A stretch of 55,610 bases of DNA from a virus: IMG/VR virus record IMGVR_UViG_3300043429_001367, positions 1 through 55,610 of that record, one strand, 5' to 3'. Numbering within the stretch: the first letter of the stretch is position 1; every line of letters starts with the position of its first letter. The notes under the pieces are model-generated. The model was not told where the DNA came from, ran no database searches, and saw only the letters and a program-made list of their open reading frames with translations. This document shows positions 24,054-31,622 of the stretch, piece by piece. The translations under genes were made by a program, and so were the position numbers.

Positions 24054-24607
24054 GTTTTTCAGTTCTTCTGAGTTCATGCACCTTGTTCAGGGGTTCTGAT
24101 GATGCTGAAGAAGTCGTGATTAAGGATGAAGCGGTAATCAAAAAAAGAAAAAGCTGGACGCAGGAAACCGCTTCAAATATCGAAGCAATCTATGCTTCGC
24201 ATGGACAGAAGATCAAGCTTTCTGAAGCGTATCTTTACTACAGGCATTTTGAATCTCAGCTTTCCAATCCCAAGTTATCAACTCTCAGCATGTCGAGTGA
24301 TTATGTGCGATCACTCGATATGATTCTGAAATATGGGTTGATGGAAGACAAGGATTTCATTCCGCAGGCTTCACCTGCTGATGCCTTTAAGTCTCTCAAT
24401 GGAAGCTTATCGAAAGGTCCTCTGTCAAAAAACAGGAATTCAAATTCAATCCGAACCGCACTGAATGTTGCCTTTGGTGTGAACTTCAGTCCCCAGAAAT
24501 CGAATGTCATTAGACCAGCCCGAGTCAAGTTTGATGGTCTGACTTTGGAGCAGGAGTTGAAGAAACAAAAGGCTTTGGCCAGGACCAAGGATAATGCGAA
24601 TTGGTAA
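24026..24607 (+). CDS. Lipoprotein, unknown function
   Basis: A 193-residue protein. Signal MAFLRIYVLGFSVLLSSCTL with lipobox LSSC; GGGATAA precedes the start. The mature protein is charged and helical with no further Cys. It starts inside the preceding gene. No family recognised. Confidence 0.8.
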   Translation: MAFLRIYVLGFSVLLSSCTLFRGSDDAEEVVIKDEAVIKKRKSWTQETASNIEAIYASHGQKIKLSEAYLYYRHFESQLSNPKLSTLSMSSDYVRSLDMILKYGLMEDKDFIPQASPADAFKSLNGSLSKGPLSKNRNSNSIRTALNVAFGVNFSPQKSNVIRPARVKFDGLTLEQELKKQKALARTKDNANW

Positions 24608-24620
24608 TATCGGAGTTTAA

Positions 24621-24878
24621 ATGGATAGGCATAGCAGTCAGTTTCTTTTGAGTGTGCATAAGATTCATGGAGTAACCGAGGATCTTGAGTTGAATGATAA
24701 TATTGTTCCAGCAACGGTGGTCCAGGCTCTTGGTGCGGTATTGGCAAAGTATACAGTCTCACAACCAAATCCTGACAAAGCAATTGAAAGCTTCGTCACT
24801 TATTTTAAATCATGCGTTGCAAAAATGACTGAAGCGGAAAAGCAATTGTCGAGACAAGAAAAGCAATCAGAGTTTTGA
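24621..24878 (+). CDS. Hypothetical protein
   Basis: An 85-residue protein, helical, with one Cys and a basic/Gln-rich end. No signal or membrane segment. Its GGAGTTTAA upstream is a fair SD. No family recognised. Confidence 0.65.
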   Translation: MDRHSSQFLLSVHKIHGVTEDLELNDNIVPATVVQALGAVLAKYTVSQPNPDKAIESFVTYFKSCVAKMTEAEKQLSRQEKQSEF

Positions 24879-24893
24879 AAATGGGATTTAAAA

Positions 24894-25436
24894 ATGACCA
24901 GGGATTATTTGTCTATTGCTGAGCGTTATATCAATTCGATTGATTCAAGCAAATGCTGGGATGAACTACCGCCTTCAATCTTTTTTTTAAATGACCAAAA
25001 AGTTTTCATGGGTTACTTTGGCTGGGATTCCAATCCTGAACGCTTTGTTGTCTTGAATGCAGCCGGAATCTTTATCAAAGAGATGAAGATAGAGTTTTAT
25101 ATGATTATCCATGAGGGATGGATGCTCAAGTTGAAAAAACCGGAACAGTCTCATGATTATAAATATGGTGATGCGACGAATCATCCTGAACGAATTGAAA
25201 CCCTTTGCTTTGTTGCGAAGGATCTTTTGAAGAAAAAAACCATCAACAGGATTTGGAAAATCAAAGAAGGCAGGGAAATTATTTCCTTTGAAAAAGCATA
25301 CCCGGAATTGGATAAACAACCGATAGAGAATTCTGGTGATTTAAGTTCTCTTGAGAATTTTCTGAATCCAGTAATTGGCATGATGGAAGCAGCCAAGGTA
25401 TTGCGTATAGAAGATGTATCAACGGAATTTCAATGA
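24894..25436 (+). CDS. Hypothetical protein
   Basis: A 180-residue protein, alpha/beta, rich in aromatic residues (WDELPPSIFFLNDQKVFMGY). No signal peptide. Downstream small gene overlaps slightly in another frame if its earlier start is used. No family recognised. Confidence 0.7.
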   Translation: MTRDYLSIAERYINSIDSSKCWDELPPSIFFLNDQKVFMGYFGWDSNPERFVVLNAAGIFIKEMKIEFYMIIHEGWMLKLKKPEQSHDYKYGDATNHPERIETLCFVAKDLLKKKTINRIWKIKEGREIISFEKAYPELDKQPIENSGDLSSLENFLNPVIGMMEAAKVLRIEDVSTEFQ

Positions 25437-25452
25437 ATTACAGGATATGAAA

Positions 25453-25623
25453 ATGGATCGTTTTAACGATGAAAAATTTCTGAAGGAATTTGCTGAATTT
25501 CTTCACCGCTATAAGATGGATTCAGCATGCGGCGTGCCTGACACTTTCCTCGCTCAATTTTTGGCTGAAACCATGGAAAGTATGTCGCACCTCAAGGAAA
25601 GAATGCATGAGCTAAAGAGCTAA
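25453..25623 (+). CDS. Small hypothetical protein (56 aa)
   Basis: ATG 25453 is chosen because CAGGAT lies about 8 bases upstream; earlier in-frame starts (25414, 25447) lack proper spacing. Acidic N-terminus, helical, ends RMHELKS. No family recognised. Confidence 0.6.
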   Translation: MDRFNDEKFLKEFAEFLHRYKMDSACGVPDTFLAQFLAETMESMSHLKERMHELKS

Positions 25624-25650
25624 AGACCTTACTAACCGATACTGATTCCG

Positions 25651-25659
25651 TGCTATAAT
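25651..25659 (+). promoter_or_regulatory. Extended -10 promoter element
   Basis: TGC-TATAAT, same extended box as at 14799 and 21264. No good -35, which is usual for extended -10 promoters. It lies 33 bases before the exported-protein gene at 25692. Confidence 0.6.
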
Positions 25660-25691
25660 GACTTCATGATTAACCTTTATAGAGGTGGACC

Positions 25692-26039
25692 ATGAAGTTT
25701 TTTATTTTGATCGCTCTCATGCTCTCTTCAGAATTTGCGCTGGCCAAGGATGGAAGGCTTCGCTGTCGAGCCAATGGAGCCGAAGGACGGGAAGCTGAAT
25801 TGAGACTTGAGGATGGTGTTCTTGAGGCCAAATGGGAAATTGATGCGAACAATAATTCAGGTCAAACGATTGGAACCCGTGTGCGTGTCAACATCAATGG
25901 AACAGAAATGCCTCCCATTATTCTTGATTCCATTGAAGGCAATGAACTGGAAGGAAGCTATGAGATTTTTCGAGGCATTCCGGTAATCAGGTCTGGGACA
26001 AGGGCAAACATAGGAGCCTTGTCCTGTCGTTTTCTTTAG
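25692..26039 (+). CDS. Secreted protein, unknown
   Basis: A 115-residue protein with signal peptide MKFFILIALMLSSEFALA cut before KDG; AGAGGTGG precedes the start. Mature domain is beta-rich with two Cys (LRCRANG and LSCRFL) that could be disulfide-bonded: an immunoglobulin-like or inhibitor-like size. Own promoter and terminator, so an independent unit. No family recognised. Confidence 0.75.
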   Translation: MKFFILIALMLSSEFALAKDGRLRCRANGAEGREAELRLEDGVLEAKWEIDANNNSGQTIGTRVRVNINGTEMPPIILDSIEGNELEGSYEIFRGIPVIRSGTRANIGALSCRFL

Positions 26040-26044
26040 AGAAG

Positions 26045-26078
26045 AAATCCCTGACTCAGAAATTGAATCAGGGATTTG
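26045..26078. terminator. Bidirectional terminator
   Basis: AAATCCCTGA and TCAGGGATTT pair around a 13-base loop. It lies between convergent exported-protein genes and would serve both. Confidence 0.7.
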
Positions 26079-26080
26079 AT

Positions 26081-26506
26081 TTAGAGAGCAGTAAAAGTGC
26101 CCTTGTCTTCGGTGCAGCCTTTTTCAATCAGCGCAAAGTCGGTGTCGATATCCTTGTGAGAGTAGAAGTGAACCACAGTGTCAGAGTATCTGCAGGTCCC
26201 TTTCAAATTATCGGTCGGACATTTCGTTTCACCTTTGAACAGCTGATAGAATCTTTTATCCGTATCAAAGAACGAAGCGTTCTTCTCACACCATTCAACA
26301 CTCAGTTGATCTTTGCTGTCAAAACAGCTAAGCACAAAGGCTTTCTGATTTGCCTCACCGCCGTTTTTTGTCCCTCTGTTATTCAGGACAAGGCATGATG
26401 CGGGCTGAAGCAAAGGTTTGGGATTTGGCACCGGATCTTTGGAATCCTTTTCACCCGAGCATGACAAAAGTGCAAAGACACTACTTAACAACAATATTCG
26501 CTTCAC
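26081..26506 (-). CDS. Lipoprotein with Cys-rich domain
   Basis: A 141-residue protein from GTG 26506 (GAGG upstream; TTG 26512 also possible). Signal MKRILLLSSVFALLSCSGEK with lipobox LLSC, then KDSKDPVPNPKP, a linker almost the same as in the 9098 lipoprotein (SDKKDPIEPEP). Six further Cys suggest a disulfide-rich periplasmic domain. It overlaps the upstream exported-protein gene. Function unknown. Confidence 0.8.
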   Translation of the reverse strand: MKRILLLSSVFALLSCSGEKDSKDPVPNPKPLLQPASCLVLNNRGTKNGGEANQKAFVLSCFDSKDQLSVEWCEKNASFFDTDKRFYQLFKGETKCPTDNLKGTCRYSDTVVHFYSHKDIDTDFALIEKGCTEDKGTFTAL

Positions 26507-27098
26507 TGCCAATCATCCTCACAAAATCAGTCGCGGTGTCGCGCATTCTTTCCCGTAGCTTGACCATGGCATCTCTCATGACTGCGTTGGGTTTATCACC
26601 GTGGCCTTGTTCGACTATATATTCCATTTCAATATCAAGCTTTTGACCATCACCTTTGAAACTTACAATAATGCTTCCACCAGGATTCAGTTCTCCCCAT
26701 TCCATTCCACAGAAGAAATCGCCGGGGTAGCATTGTTTTTTACCTTGGGATTTTCCCTTGTAGGAGTATGTCAATTTAAGATCTGCCCAATGTGATACAA
26801 CTTTGACGCCAGTCCAAGGGTTCGTCTGCTGGTCGATATACCAGCCGTTGCCATATTGTGCAATACGCTGTTCAACACGCCCGTTTGCCGTTCCATAGAT
26901 CTTGCTTCCACCTTTCTCGATACATCCTCCACCTGGACGGGGGACCGCACAGAAGGTGTTATCCCATTCCCGATCGGCGCTCGATCTTGAACCAACAAAA
27001 TACTGGTCAAGATACTCGACAAATTGTGCGGTCACGTCCTGAGCCGAAAGCTGGGTTGAAAACACTGCAAAGAAAAAACCGATCAGAATTCTTTTCAT
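26481..27098 (-). CDS. Secreted protein, unknown
   Basis: A 205-residue protein with signal MKRILIGFFFAVFSTQLSA cut before QDV. Mature domain has four Cys (FCAVPRPGGGC, QCYPGDFFC) and a beta-rich middle, with helical C-terminus. Upstream is the phospholipase-like gene, 4 bases away, so the two are co-transcribed. No family recognised. Confidence 0.8.
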   Translation of the reverse strand: MKRILIGFFFAVFSTQLSAQDVTAQFVEYLDQYFVGSRSSADREWDNTFCAVPRPGGGCIEKGGSKIYGTANGRVEQRIAQYGNGWYIDQQTNPWTGVKVVSHWADLKLTYSYKGKSQGKKQCYPGDFFCGMEWGELNPGGSIIVSFKGDGQKLDIEMEYIVEQGHGDKPNAVMRDAMVKLRERMRDTATDFVRMIGSEANIVVK

Positions 27099-27102
27099 TT
27101 CC

Positions 27103-27561
27103 CTATTCTCCTATGGGTTGGGAATCGTATGCATCACAGCTAGGGCAAAAGCCTTCGCCTTGAAACCGCTGTGCTTCACTCATGAGTTTGACGAAAGATG
27201 TGCAGGCATACTGACAAATGAGATGATTGGTCGATAGTCCGCTGTATGCAGTCCGGCAGGCTTTGATCCATTCGTCCTGAAGCGTTTCATCACAGCTTGA
27301 TTTTGGAAGTCTCATCTCATAGCAGCTGTCATGTCTCAGGCATGCTTCATTGAGGTTTACAGTCCTGATGCGTTCGCATCGTCTCAGGTCGGCATCAGAG
27401 ACAAGGTTTCTCAGTGCCTCATTGTCTGGTGGAAAGGTTGAGGGTATCAAAATGCTTGACGCAAGCTGATTAAGATAGCCTTCCTTGCTACCGCATTCCG
27501 ATGAAAAAGCGGTTTGACCTGTTGCCAAAGACAATACGACAAATAAACTGGACCAATTCAT
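27103..27561 (-). CDS. Phospholipase A2-like secreted protein
   Basis: A 152-residue protein from ATG 27561 (GGAGTGG upstream; longer in-frame extension rejected because it lacks a signal). Signal MNWSSLFVVLSLATGQTAFS. The motif EACLRHDSCYEM (His77-Asp78) is the PLA2 catalytic site, where the His activates water and the flanking Cys form disulfides; CDETLQDEWIKAC and CQYAC fit the remaining helix and disulfides. It would hydrolyse sn-2 acyl chains of phospholipids in the envelope. A Ca-binding loop upstream is not obvious, so activity is uncertain. Confidence 0.75.
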   Translation of the reverse strand: MNWSSLFVVLSLATGQTAFSSECGSKEGYLNQLASSILIPSTFPPDNEALRNLVSDADLRRCERIRTVNLNEACLRHDSCYEMRLPKSSCDETLQDEWIKACRTAYSGLSTNHLICQYACTSFVKLMSEAQRFQGEGFCPSCDAYDSQPIGE

Positions 27562-27724
27562 GTAGCCCACTCCAAAGCTGTTTTTCTTTTCAGCACTTAC
27601 TCTTTCGATGCCCTGAGTGATAGCAGTCTCAACCGATGCAGGCAACGAATGACAGTTGACAGAAGTCCTTTTCGCATTCATCAAAGAGAACGAAATAACG
27701 AGATTTTGTTCATCACGGTGAACT

Positions 27725-28483
27725 ATGGAAGAAAGGATTCCAAAAATGGGATTAGCCGATAGTCTTGCGGCTGGGATAAAAAGAACCGAAGCACTTGCAT
27801 TTGCAATGGAGCAATGGATTGCGGAAAAACCGCACAGATCAATGACCATGCTTTCACGGATGTCCGATGTCAGTTACAGTTCCATCCGAAGAGTGATGCA
27901 AAGGGAAGGTGAAGCCAGTCATGAGGTTGTCATGTCACTGGCTCCCATCGTTTTCAAAAAGTCGAATTTGCAGGCTTTTGTTGAGGAATACTATCCAGAA
28001 CTCAAAAGATTTTTTGAAGCAGCATCAGACAACTCAGGAAAGGCTGATGATATTTTAAGATCAAAGGACCACTTTAGACTGATGGTTCTTTCATCACATG
28101 AGTCAGGCTTGACCTTGGATGAAGCGATAAGATTTTTTGGTGAAGGTGTCACAGCCGCCTTTGAGGATTTGATTGAGACAGGGATTTTGAAGCCTTCGTC
28201 CCATCGCAGCAAAGCCTATATTGCTGATGATTATGTTGGAGCCTTGAGTTTCAAACTGGCCAGAAAAATCCTTGGTGATATGTCGGATGTCTATGATGGT
28301 AAGATAAAGGCTCCTGCTACAGCCTGGGTAGGCTGGGAGTCATTGAACGCTGATGCTTTGGATCGCTGCAATGTGATTCTGGCAAAGGCATCAGATGAAA
28401 TTCTGAGCATTATCCAGGATGAGAAAAGCAAGGGTTCACTTCTTGTATTCATGGGAACTCTGTTAAACGTGCTCAAAAAGTGA
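27725..28483 (+). CDS. HTH transcriptional regulator (possibly DUF4423-like)
   Basis: A 252-residue protein; ATG 27746 is an alternative with AAAGG upstream. Residues about 38-62 (SMTMLSRMSDVSYSSIRRVM) are a helix-turn-helix. The middle (HFRLMVLSSHESGLTLDEAI, FEDLIETGILK) resembles the winged-helix and 'L-x-x-L-x-x-x-G-I-L' segments of DUF4423/TIGR02147 proteins, common in Bdellovibrionota. Divergent from the phospholipase unit, so it may control those exported genes. Family assignment is tentative. Confidence 0.65.
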   Translation: MEERIPKMGLADSLAAGIKRTEALAFAMEQWIAEKPHRSMTMLSRMSDVSYSSIRRVMQREGEASHEVVMSLAPIVFKKSNLQAFVEEYYPELKRFFEAASDNSGKADDILRSKDHFRLMVLSSHESGLTLDEAIRFFGEGVTAAFEDLIETGILKPSSHRSKAYIADDYVGALSFKLARKILGDMSDVYDGKIKAPATAWVGWESLNADALDRCNVILAKASDEILSIIQDEKSKGSLLVFMGTLLNVLKK

Positions 28484-28496
28484 AAAGGGACTTTTT

Positions 28497-28772
28497 ATGA
28501 AACTTTTGATTTCAATGATTTCGTTTTTATTATCTGCTTCTTTATTTGCCGGGGGAAGCATAGGCGGCTCAACCGGGGGAGCGCATTTGAAGGAAGGCTT
28601 TGAAGTGATGGAAACCATCATCCTTGATCGCTTGATTATCGAGGATTTGAAGCTTCAACTTGAAACCCAGAAATCGGTTCCGCTTCAGATTGATGATCAA
28701 ATTTTCAACATGAAAAAATTCGACAGCCGGATTGTGGACGAAAGTCTCAGCCTGGAAGTCTTGTCTGAATAG
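28497..28772 (+). CDS. Small secreted protein
   Basis: A 91-residue protein with signal MKLLISMISFLLSASLFAGG, a Gly-rich cut region, and an acidic helical mature part. AAAGGG precedes the start. It follows the HTH gene by 13 bases, probably same operon, and is followed by a strong terminator. No family recognised. Confidence 0.7.
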   Translation: MKLLISMISFLLSASLFAGGSIGGSTGGAHLKEGFEVMETIILDRLIIEDLKLQLETQKSVPLQIDDQIFNMKKFDSRIVDESLSLEVLSE

Positions 28773-28789
28773 CGTTTCGCCTTTCAAAA

Positions 28790-28828
28790 CTAAAGAGGGA
28801 CATCAAAAAATATTTTGATGTCCCTTTC
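28790..28828. terminator. Bidirectional terminator
   Basis: AAAGAGGGACATCAAAA, loop AATA, TTTTGATGTCCCTTT: a long, near-perfect stem with A/T flanks. It lies between convergent genes and can serve both. Confidence 0.85.
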
Positions 28829-28867
28829 TGCTTTTGAATGAATGAAACGGAGAAGCAAAAAAATATC

Positions 28868-29092
28868 CTAGTATGAATTCTGGTTTTTTTTCCAGCTGTA
28901 TTTATCTTCATGTTGGGAGTGATCATCTTTTGAGCGGTAATCATGATGCTTCGATTTATAGTGATGATTCTTTTTCTGATGATGGACGAAGCTTTTTTTG
29001 GACGTGCGGCTGTGCTTATTGTAATCATGATATGGCTTGGCCTCTGCAGCCAAAGATGAAAACATGAGCAATAAAGCGAATAGATAGCGCAT
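28868..29092 (-). CDS. His/Lys-rich secreted peptide
   Basis: A 74-residue protein with signal MRYLFALLLMFSSLAAEA; GAGGAACTT precedes the ATG. The mature ~55 residues are almost only His, Lys, Ser, Asp, Tyr and Arg (e.g. HHQKKNHHYKSKHH). Such a composition suggests metal binding, histatin-like envelope activity, or a charge-based inhibitor. No globular domain. Function unknown. Confidence 0.7.
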   Translation of the reverse strand: MRYLFALLLMFSSLAAEAKPYHDYNKHSRTSKKSFVHHQKKNHHYKSKHHDYRSKDDHSQHEDKYSWKKNQNSY

Positions 29093-29126
29093 AAGTTCCT
29101 CACAAGTGAAAATTCATTTCACTTCA

Positions 29127-29717
29127 TTATGCACGATTTATTCCTTTGAGACACCGCACGATAGCCGTGTCTGGCCAGCCCTTGGTATTGAGTGATTTGA
29201 AGACCAGCCCTTCGATTTTCGCGTCAGAACTTTCAAGGATCTTCAGACAATCATCGACCTTTTTATATGTCCTGAGAAATTTGATGTGCGGTGAGATGTG
29301 AAAAACTTCCTTCAAAAGACTGTGCCTTTCAGCATAAGTCTGGAATGAAAGTGTGTCGGACTTGTATCTCAGTATATCGAAAAGATACACCTGATTCTCT
29401 GCCTTCAGCCATTCGCCTTCAAGACAAAGGTATCCATCACTGTCGGCATAGTCCTGAAAACTGAATTTAAGTTCACTCGAAAGCTTTTGGGTGTGCAGCC
29501 GACCGTGGCGGGTATAGCAGGTGATTTCACGCTGCGGGCTGATGTGAATCTGAAGCCTATGCCCGTTCATCTTTAATTGACCAGCCCAGCCCATTTTTAA
29601 TACCCGCTCAATCGCTGAGCGCTCGGGAGCGATAGCGTGATTGGGATGCTGACACTTTATGAATCCATCCGGTTTCATTTTGCGCATATTCCTAATCAGC
29701 ATTTTGAAATTTGACAT
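29127..29717 (-). CDS. Minimal ATP-dependent DNA-ligase-like nucleotidyltransferase
   Basis: A 196-residue protein from ATG 29717 (GGAG upstream). It fits only the adenylation domain of ATP-dependent ligases: motif I KMNGHR (Lys49 would bear AMP; KxDGxR is usual, here Asn replaces Asp), motif III DGYLCLEGEWL with LFDIL, motif IV EGLVFK and motif V ending VRCLK (about 189-191). The OB domain is missing. It may seal nicks poorly, act with a partner, or transfer nucleotides to other substrates. Recognition good, activity unsure. Confidence 0.75.
   Translation of the reverse strand: MSNFKMLIRNMRKMKPDGFIKCQHPNHAIAPERSAIERVLKMGWAGQLKMNGHRLQIHISPQREITCYTRHGRLHTQKLSSELKFSFQDYADSDGYLCLEGEWLKAENQVYLFDILRYKSDTLSFQTYAERHSLLKEVFHISPHIKFLRTYKKVDDCLKILESSDAKIEGLVFKSLNTKGWPDTAIVRCLKGINRA
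29460..29477. repeat. 18-bp dyad repeat, copy 3
   Basis: ACTGAATTTAAGTTCACT lies inside the ligase-like gene. It is identical over all 18 bases to the copy at 52689, 23 kb away in an unrelated gene and frame. Confidence 0.75.
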
Positions 29718-29756
29718 GGTGCCAACTCCCTTTGGAGCCAGCACCATACAGCAGGA

Positions 29757-30383
29757 TCAGACTTTGATGTAAGACTTAAGTTTCAGGGCTGTATAAAGAT
29801 CAGCCAGTTGGTCGGCTGATTTTACGTACTTGACTGCTTCGGTCACTGTGTCAGCTTTGACCTTGTGCGCGATTGGCAAAAACATGGTTTCAAGTTCGTC
29901 CTGGGAAAAGGCTTTTGCCAGGGCATCAAAAAGACGCTTTTGGGTTGTTTCATTGCCGATGAAGGCAGGATTAAACCTGAGACTTCCAAGGTCGGGTTCG
30001 ACAAGAGCATTTACGGTTTTTTTGCCGAATTTCTCTTCGATCAGATTCAGGTCCTCTTCGACCAGCTGACTTCCGCTGTTCTGAGTGATGAAGGTCACGG
30101 ACTCGGACTTGCCGAGAATCTTCAGGTTTCCCGCTTCACCATTCATTTGACGTTCGGCGAATACCGCACGCGATTCGGAAAGGACAGTGTTCTTGTATGC
30201 TTCCTGCTGGCCTTCCAGCATTTTGATTTCAGACTGCAGGCGATGATATTCGTCAACAGCTTCGGCTGTTGCACCTTTGGTTTGATGGGACGCAAGCGAA
30301 CTTTTTGATGTTGAGGTTTTTTTGACTTTGAAGGGATTGAAGTCTGCCTGTTTCGCTTCTGGTTTTTTTGCTGATCTTGCCAT
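29757..30383 (-). CDS. Hypothetical protein with coiled coil
   Basis: A 208-residue protein from ATG 30383, chosen for the AAGGAG just upstream; the longer in-frame ORF to 30467 runs through the promoter module. Basic disordered N-terminus, then a coiled coil (about 50-75, VDEYHRLQSEIKMLEGQQEA), then a mixed domain. Possibly a virion or DNA-associated protein. Own promoter module, so perhaps highly expressed. No family recognised. Confidence 0.7.
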   Translation of the reverse strand: MARSAKKPEAKQADFNPFKVKKTSTSKSSLASHQTKGATAEAVDEYHRLQSEIKMLEGQQEAYKNTVLSESRAVFAERQMNGEAGNLKILGKSESVTFITQNSGSQLVEEDLNLIEEKFGKKTVNALVEPDLGSLRFNPAFIGNETTQKRLFDALAKAFSQDELETMFLPIAHKVKADTVTEAVKYVKSADQLADLYTALKLKSYIKV

Positions 30384-30394
30384 TTGAAAACTCC

Positions 30395-30470
30395 TTGAAT
30401 TTTGTCCTACCAAACTCGCCTTACATGATCCCTGATCGGCATCCAGGACAAAAACTTGAGAGTTCATTCA
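30395..30470 (-). promoter_or_regulatory. Shared leftward upstream module, copy C
   Basis: In leftward sense CTCAAG, about 23 bases, then CATGTAAGGCGAGTTTGG and TAGGACAAAA, matching copies A (23081) and B (33445) in spacing and in GAGTTTGGT, but with GTAAGGC instead of GTGCGGT. Confidence 0.6.
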
Positions 30471-30544
30471 AAGAAGTAATTATTTTGATTCTGACTTGGT
30501 GTAATATTTCCGTGGGCAATCCATAAACAACGGGAGTAAAACCA

Positions 30545-30970
30545 ATGCGTTTTTTAATGAATTTTATCATTGGACTTTCGGTCCTTTTTTTTTCGGCATG
30601 CGGTGATGAAAAGGTAACAGTGGAAAGACTTGAAGGCGTGCCCGGTCCGCAAGGTCCCGAAGGTCCCCAAGGCAAAGGTGATCCCGGTCCCCAAGGTCCA
30701 TTAGGTCCCAAAGGTCCCCAAGGCAATGCTGGTCCCGCTGGTCCTCAAGGTCCCGGCTGTTACATCGAAAATTATGATGCAGGGTTTAATATCGTGTGCG
30801 GTAAGGACAAGGTCTGGTATCCGAAATACGATGTGAAATCGACCACGGTTTGTGCGTTTATCAACAACAAATGGCAAAAAACAGTTATCACCTACCTCGC
30901 TCCACTCGGCAATCGCGCGAGTGCCACAGCCGAATCTGACATTGAACTCAAAACCTTTTTCTGCGACTAA
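30545..30970 (+). CDS. Collagen-like lipoprotein
   Basis: A 141-residue protein. Signal MRFLMNFIIGLSVLFFSACG with lipobox FSAC. Residues about 35-72 are Gly-x-y repeats, mostly Gly-Pro-Gln/Glu/Lys (PGPQGPEGPQGKGDPGPQ and onward), encoded by imperfect ggtcccnaa DNA repeats. A small Cys-containing C-terminal domain (about 70 residues) follows. Probably a trimeric stalk on the host outer membrane. Together with the 22019 gene it makes two collagen-like lipoproteins in one window. Confidence 0.85.
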   Translation: MRFLMNFIIGLSVLFFSACGDEKVTVERLEGVPGPQGPEGPQGKGDPGPQGPLGPKGPQGNAGPAGPQGPGCYIENYDAGFNIVCGKDKVWYPKYDVKSTTVCAFINNKWQKTVITYLAPLGNRASATAESDIELKTFFCD

Positions 30971-30982
30971 GGGAGTCATGCG

Positions 30983-31486
30983 ATGCGTTATCTTCTTTTG
31001 ATTTTAACTTTTTTTGCAGCTGACATTTCGTTGGCTCAGGAAAAGAAGGTTGAGGTTGGTCCGATTCAGAAGGAAGTCTTGACAATTGACGACAGCTATC
31101 CCGAGGCTTTCAAAGGCCAGAAGATTCAGGTTTATGACAAGGAAGGAAAGCCGCAAGGCGAATTCGACCGCACGAAATGGAGAATTGTCCCAAGGGATAA
31201 AAAGGTGGTCTATCGGCAAACCAAGACAGTCAGCAGCACCTGCGATAAAAAGTGCCCTGAAGCTCCCATGTTTAAAAGACACACGATCGGTCTTCTTTTG
31301 GGACTGGGGAAGACCGGGCTGGAAACCACGGCACCTGAAGGTGAGCCGCTTGAAGTAAGCCAAAAAAATGGATTGGTTCTTGGCGCTCAGTATATTTATC
31401 GCTGGGATGATGAATGGTCCTTCAGTGGACTTGTCACGACAAATAACAGCATTATGGCTGGCGGTCATTACAGTTTTAATCTATAG
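30983..31486 (+). CDS. Secreted protein with beta-rich C-terminus
   Basis: A 167-residue protein; signal MRYLLLILTFFAADISLA cut before QEK; GGGAG precedes the start. Charged middle with two Cys (CDKKC). The last ~65 residues have alternating hydrophobics (IGLLLGLGKTGLE, GLVLGAQYIYRW, AGGHYSFNL) ending in Phe-Asn-Leu, as in outer-membrane beta-barrel strands. Co-transcribed with the collagen-like lipoprotein (12-base gap). Possibly assembles in the outer membrane as an oligomer; unproven. Confidence 0.75.
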   Translation: MRYLLLILTFFAADISLAQEKKVEVGPIQKEVLTIDDSYPEAFKGQKIQVYDKEGKPQGEFDRTKWRIVPRDKKVVYRQTKTVSSTCDKKCPEAPMFKRHTIGLLLGLGKTGLETTAPEGEPLEVSQKNGLVLGAQYIYRWDDEWSFSGLVTTNNSIMAGGHYSFNL

Positions 31487-31537
31487 TTTCGATAGATCCT
31501 ATATTTGAGAAAAAGAGAATCAAGTCACAGTATCGGA

Positions 31538-31570
31538 AGTCCCATCTTTTTTTAAGGTGGGATTTTTTTT
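31538..31570 (+). terminator. Rho-independent terminator
   Basis: TCCCATC pairs with GGTGGGA around a T-rich loop and is followed by eight T. It ends the exported-protein unit. Confidence 0.7.
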
Positions 31571-31622
31571 ATTGAAAGGTTATAAAGCGACTATCAATGA
31601 TTAAATTTGATTAGAGGATTAT

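Noticed and set aside
24434-24452. AGGAATTCAAATTCAAT, similar to a dyad copy
   Set aside because: One base shorter on the left arm and mismatched on the right; below the level of the six accepted copies.
29105-29125. AAGTGAAA...TTTCACTT hairpin between two leftward genes
   Set aside because: Small AT-rich stem without T-tract; resembles the dyad family only in the outer bases, so not counted as a copy.
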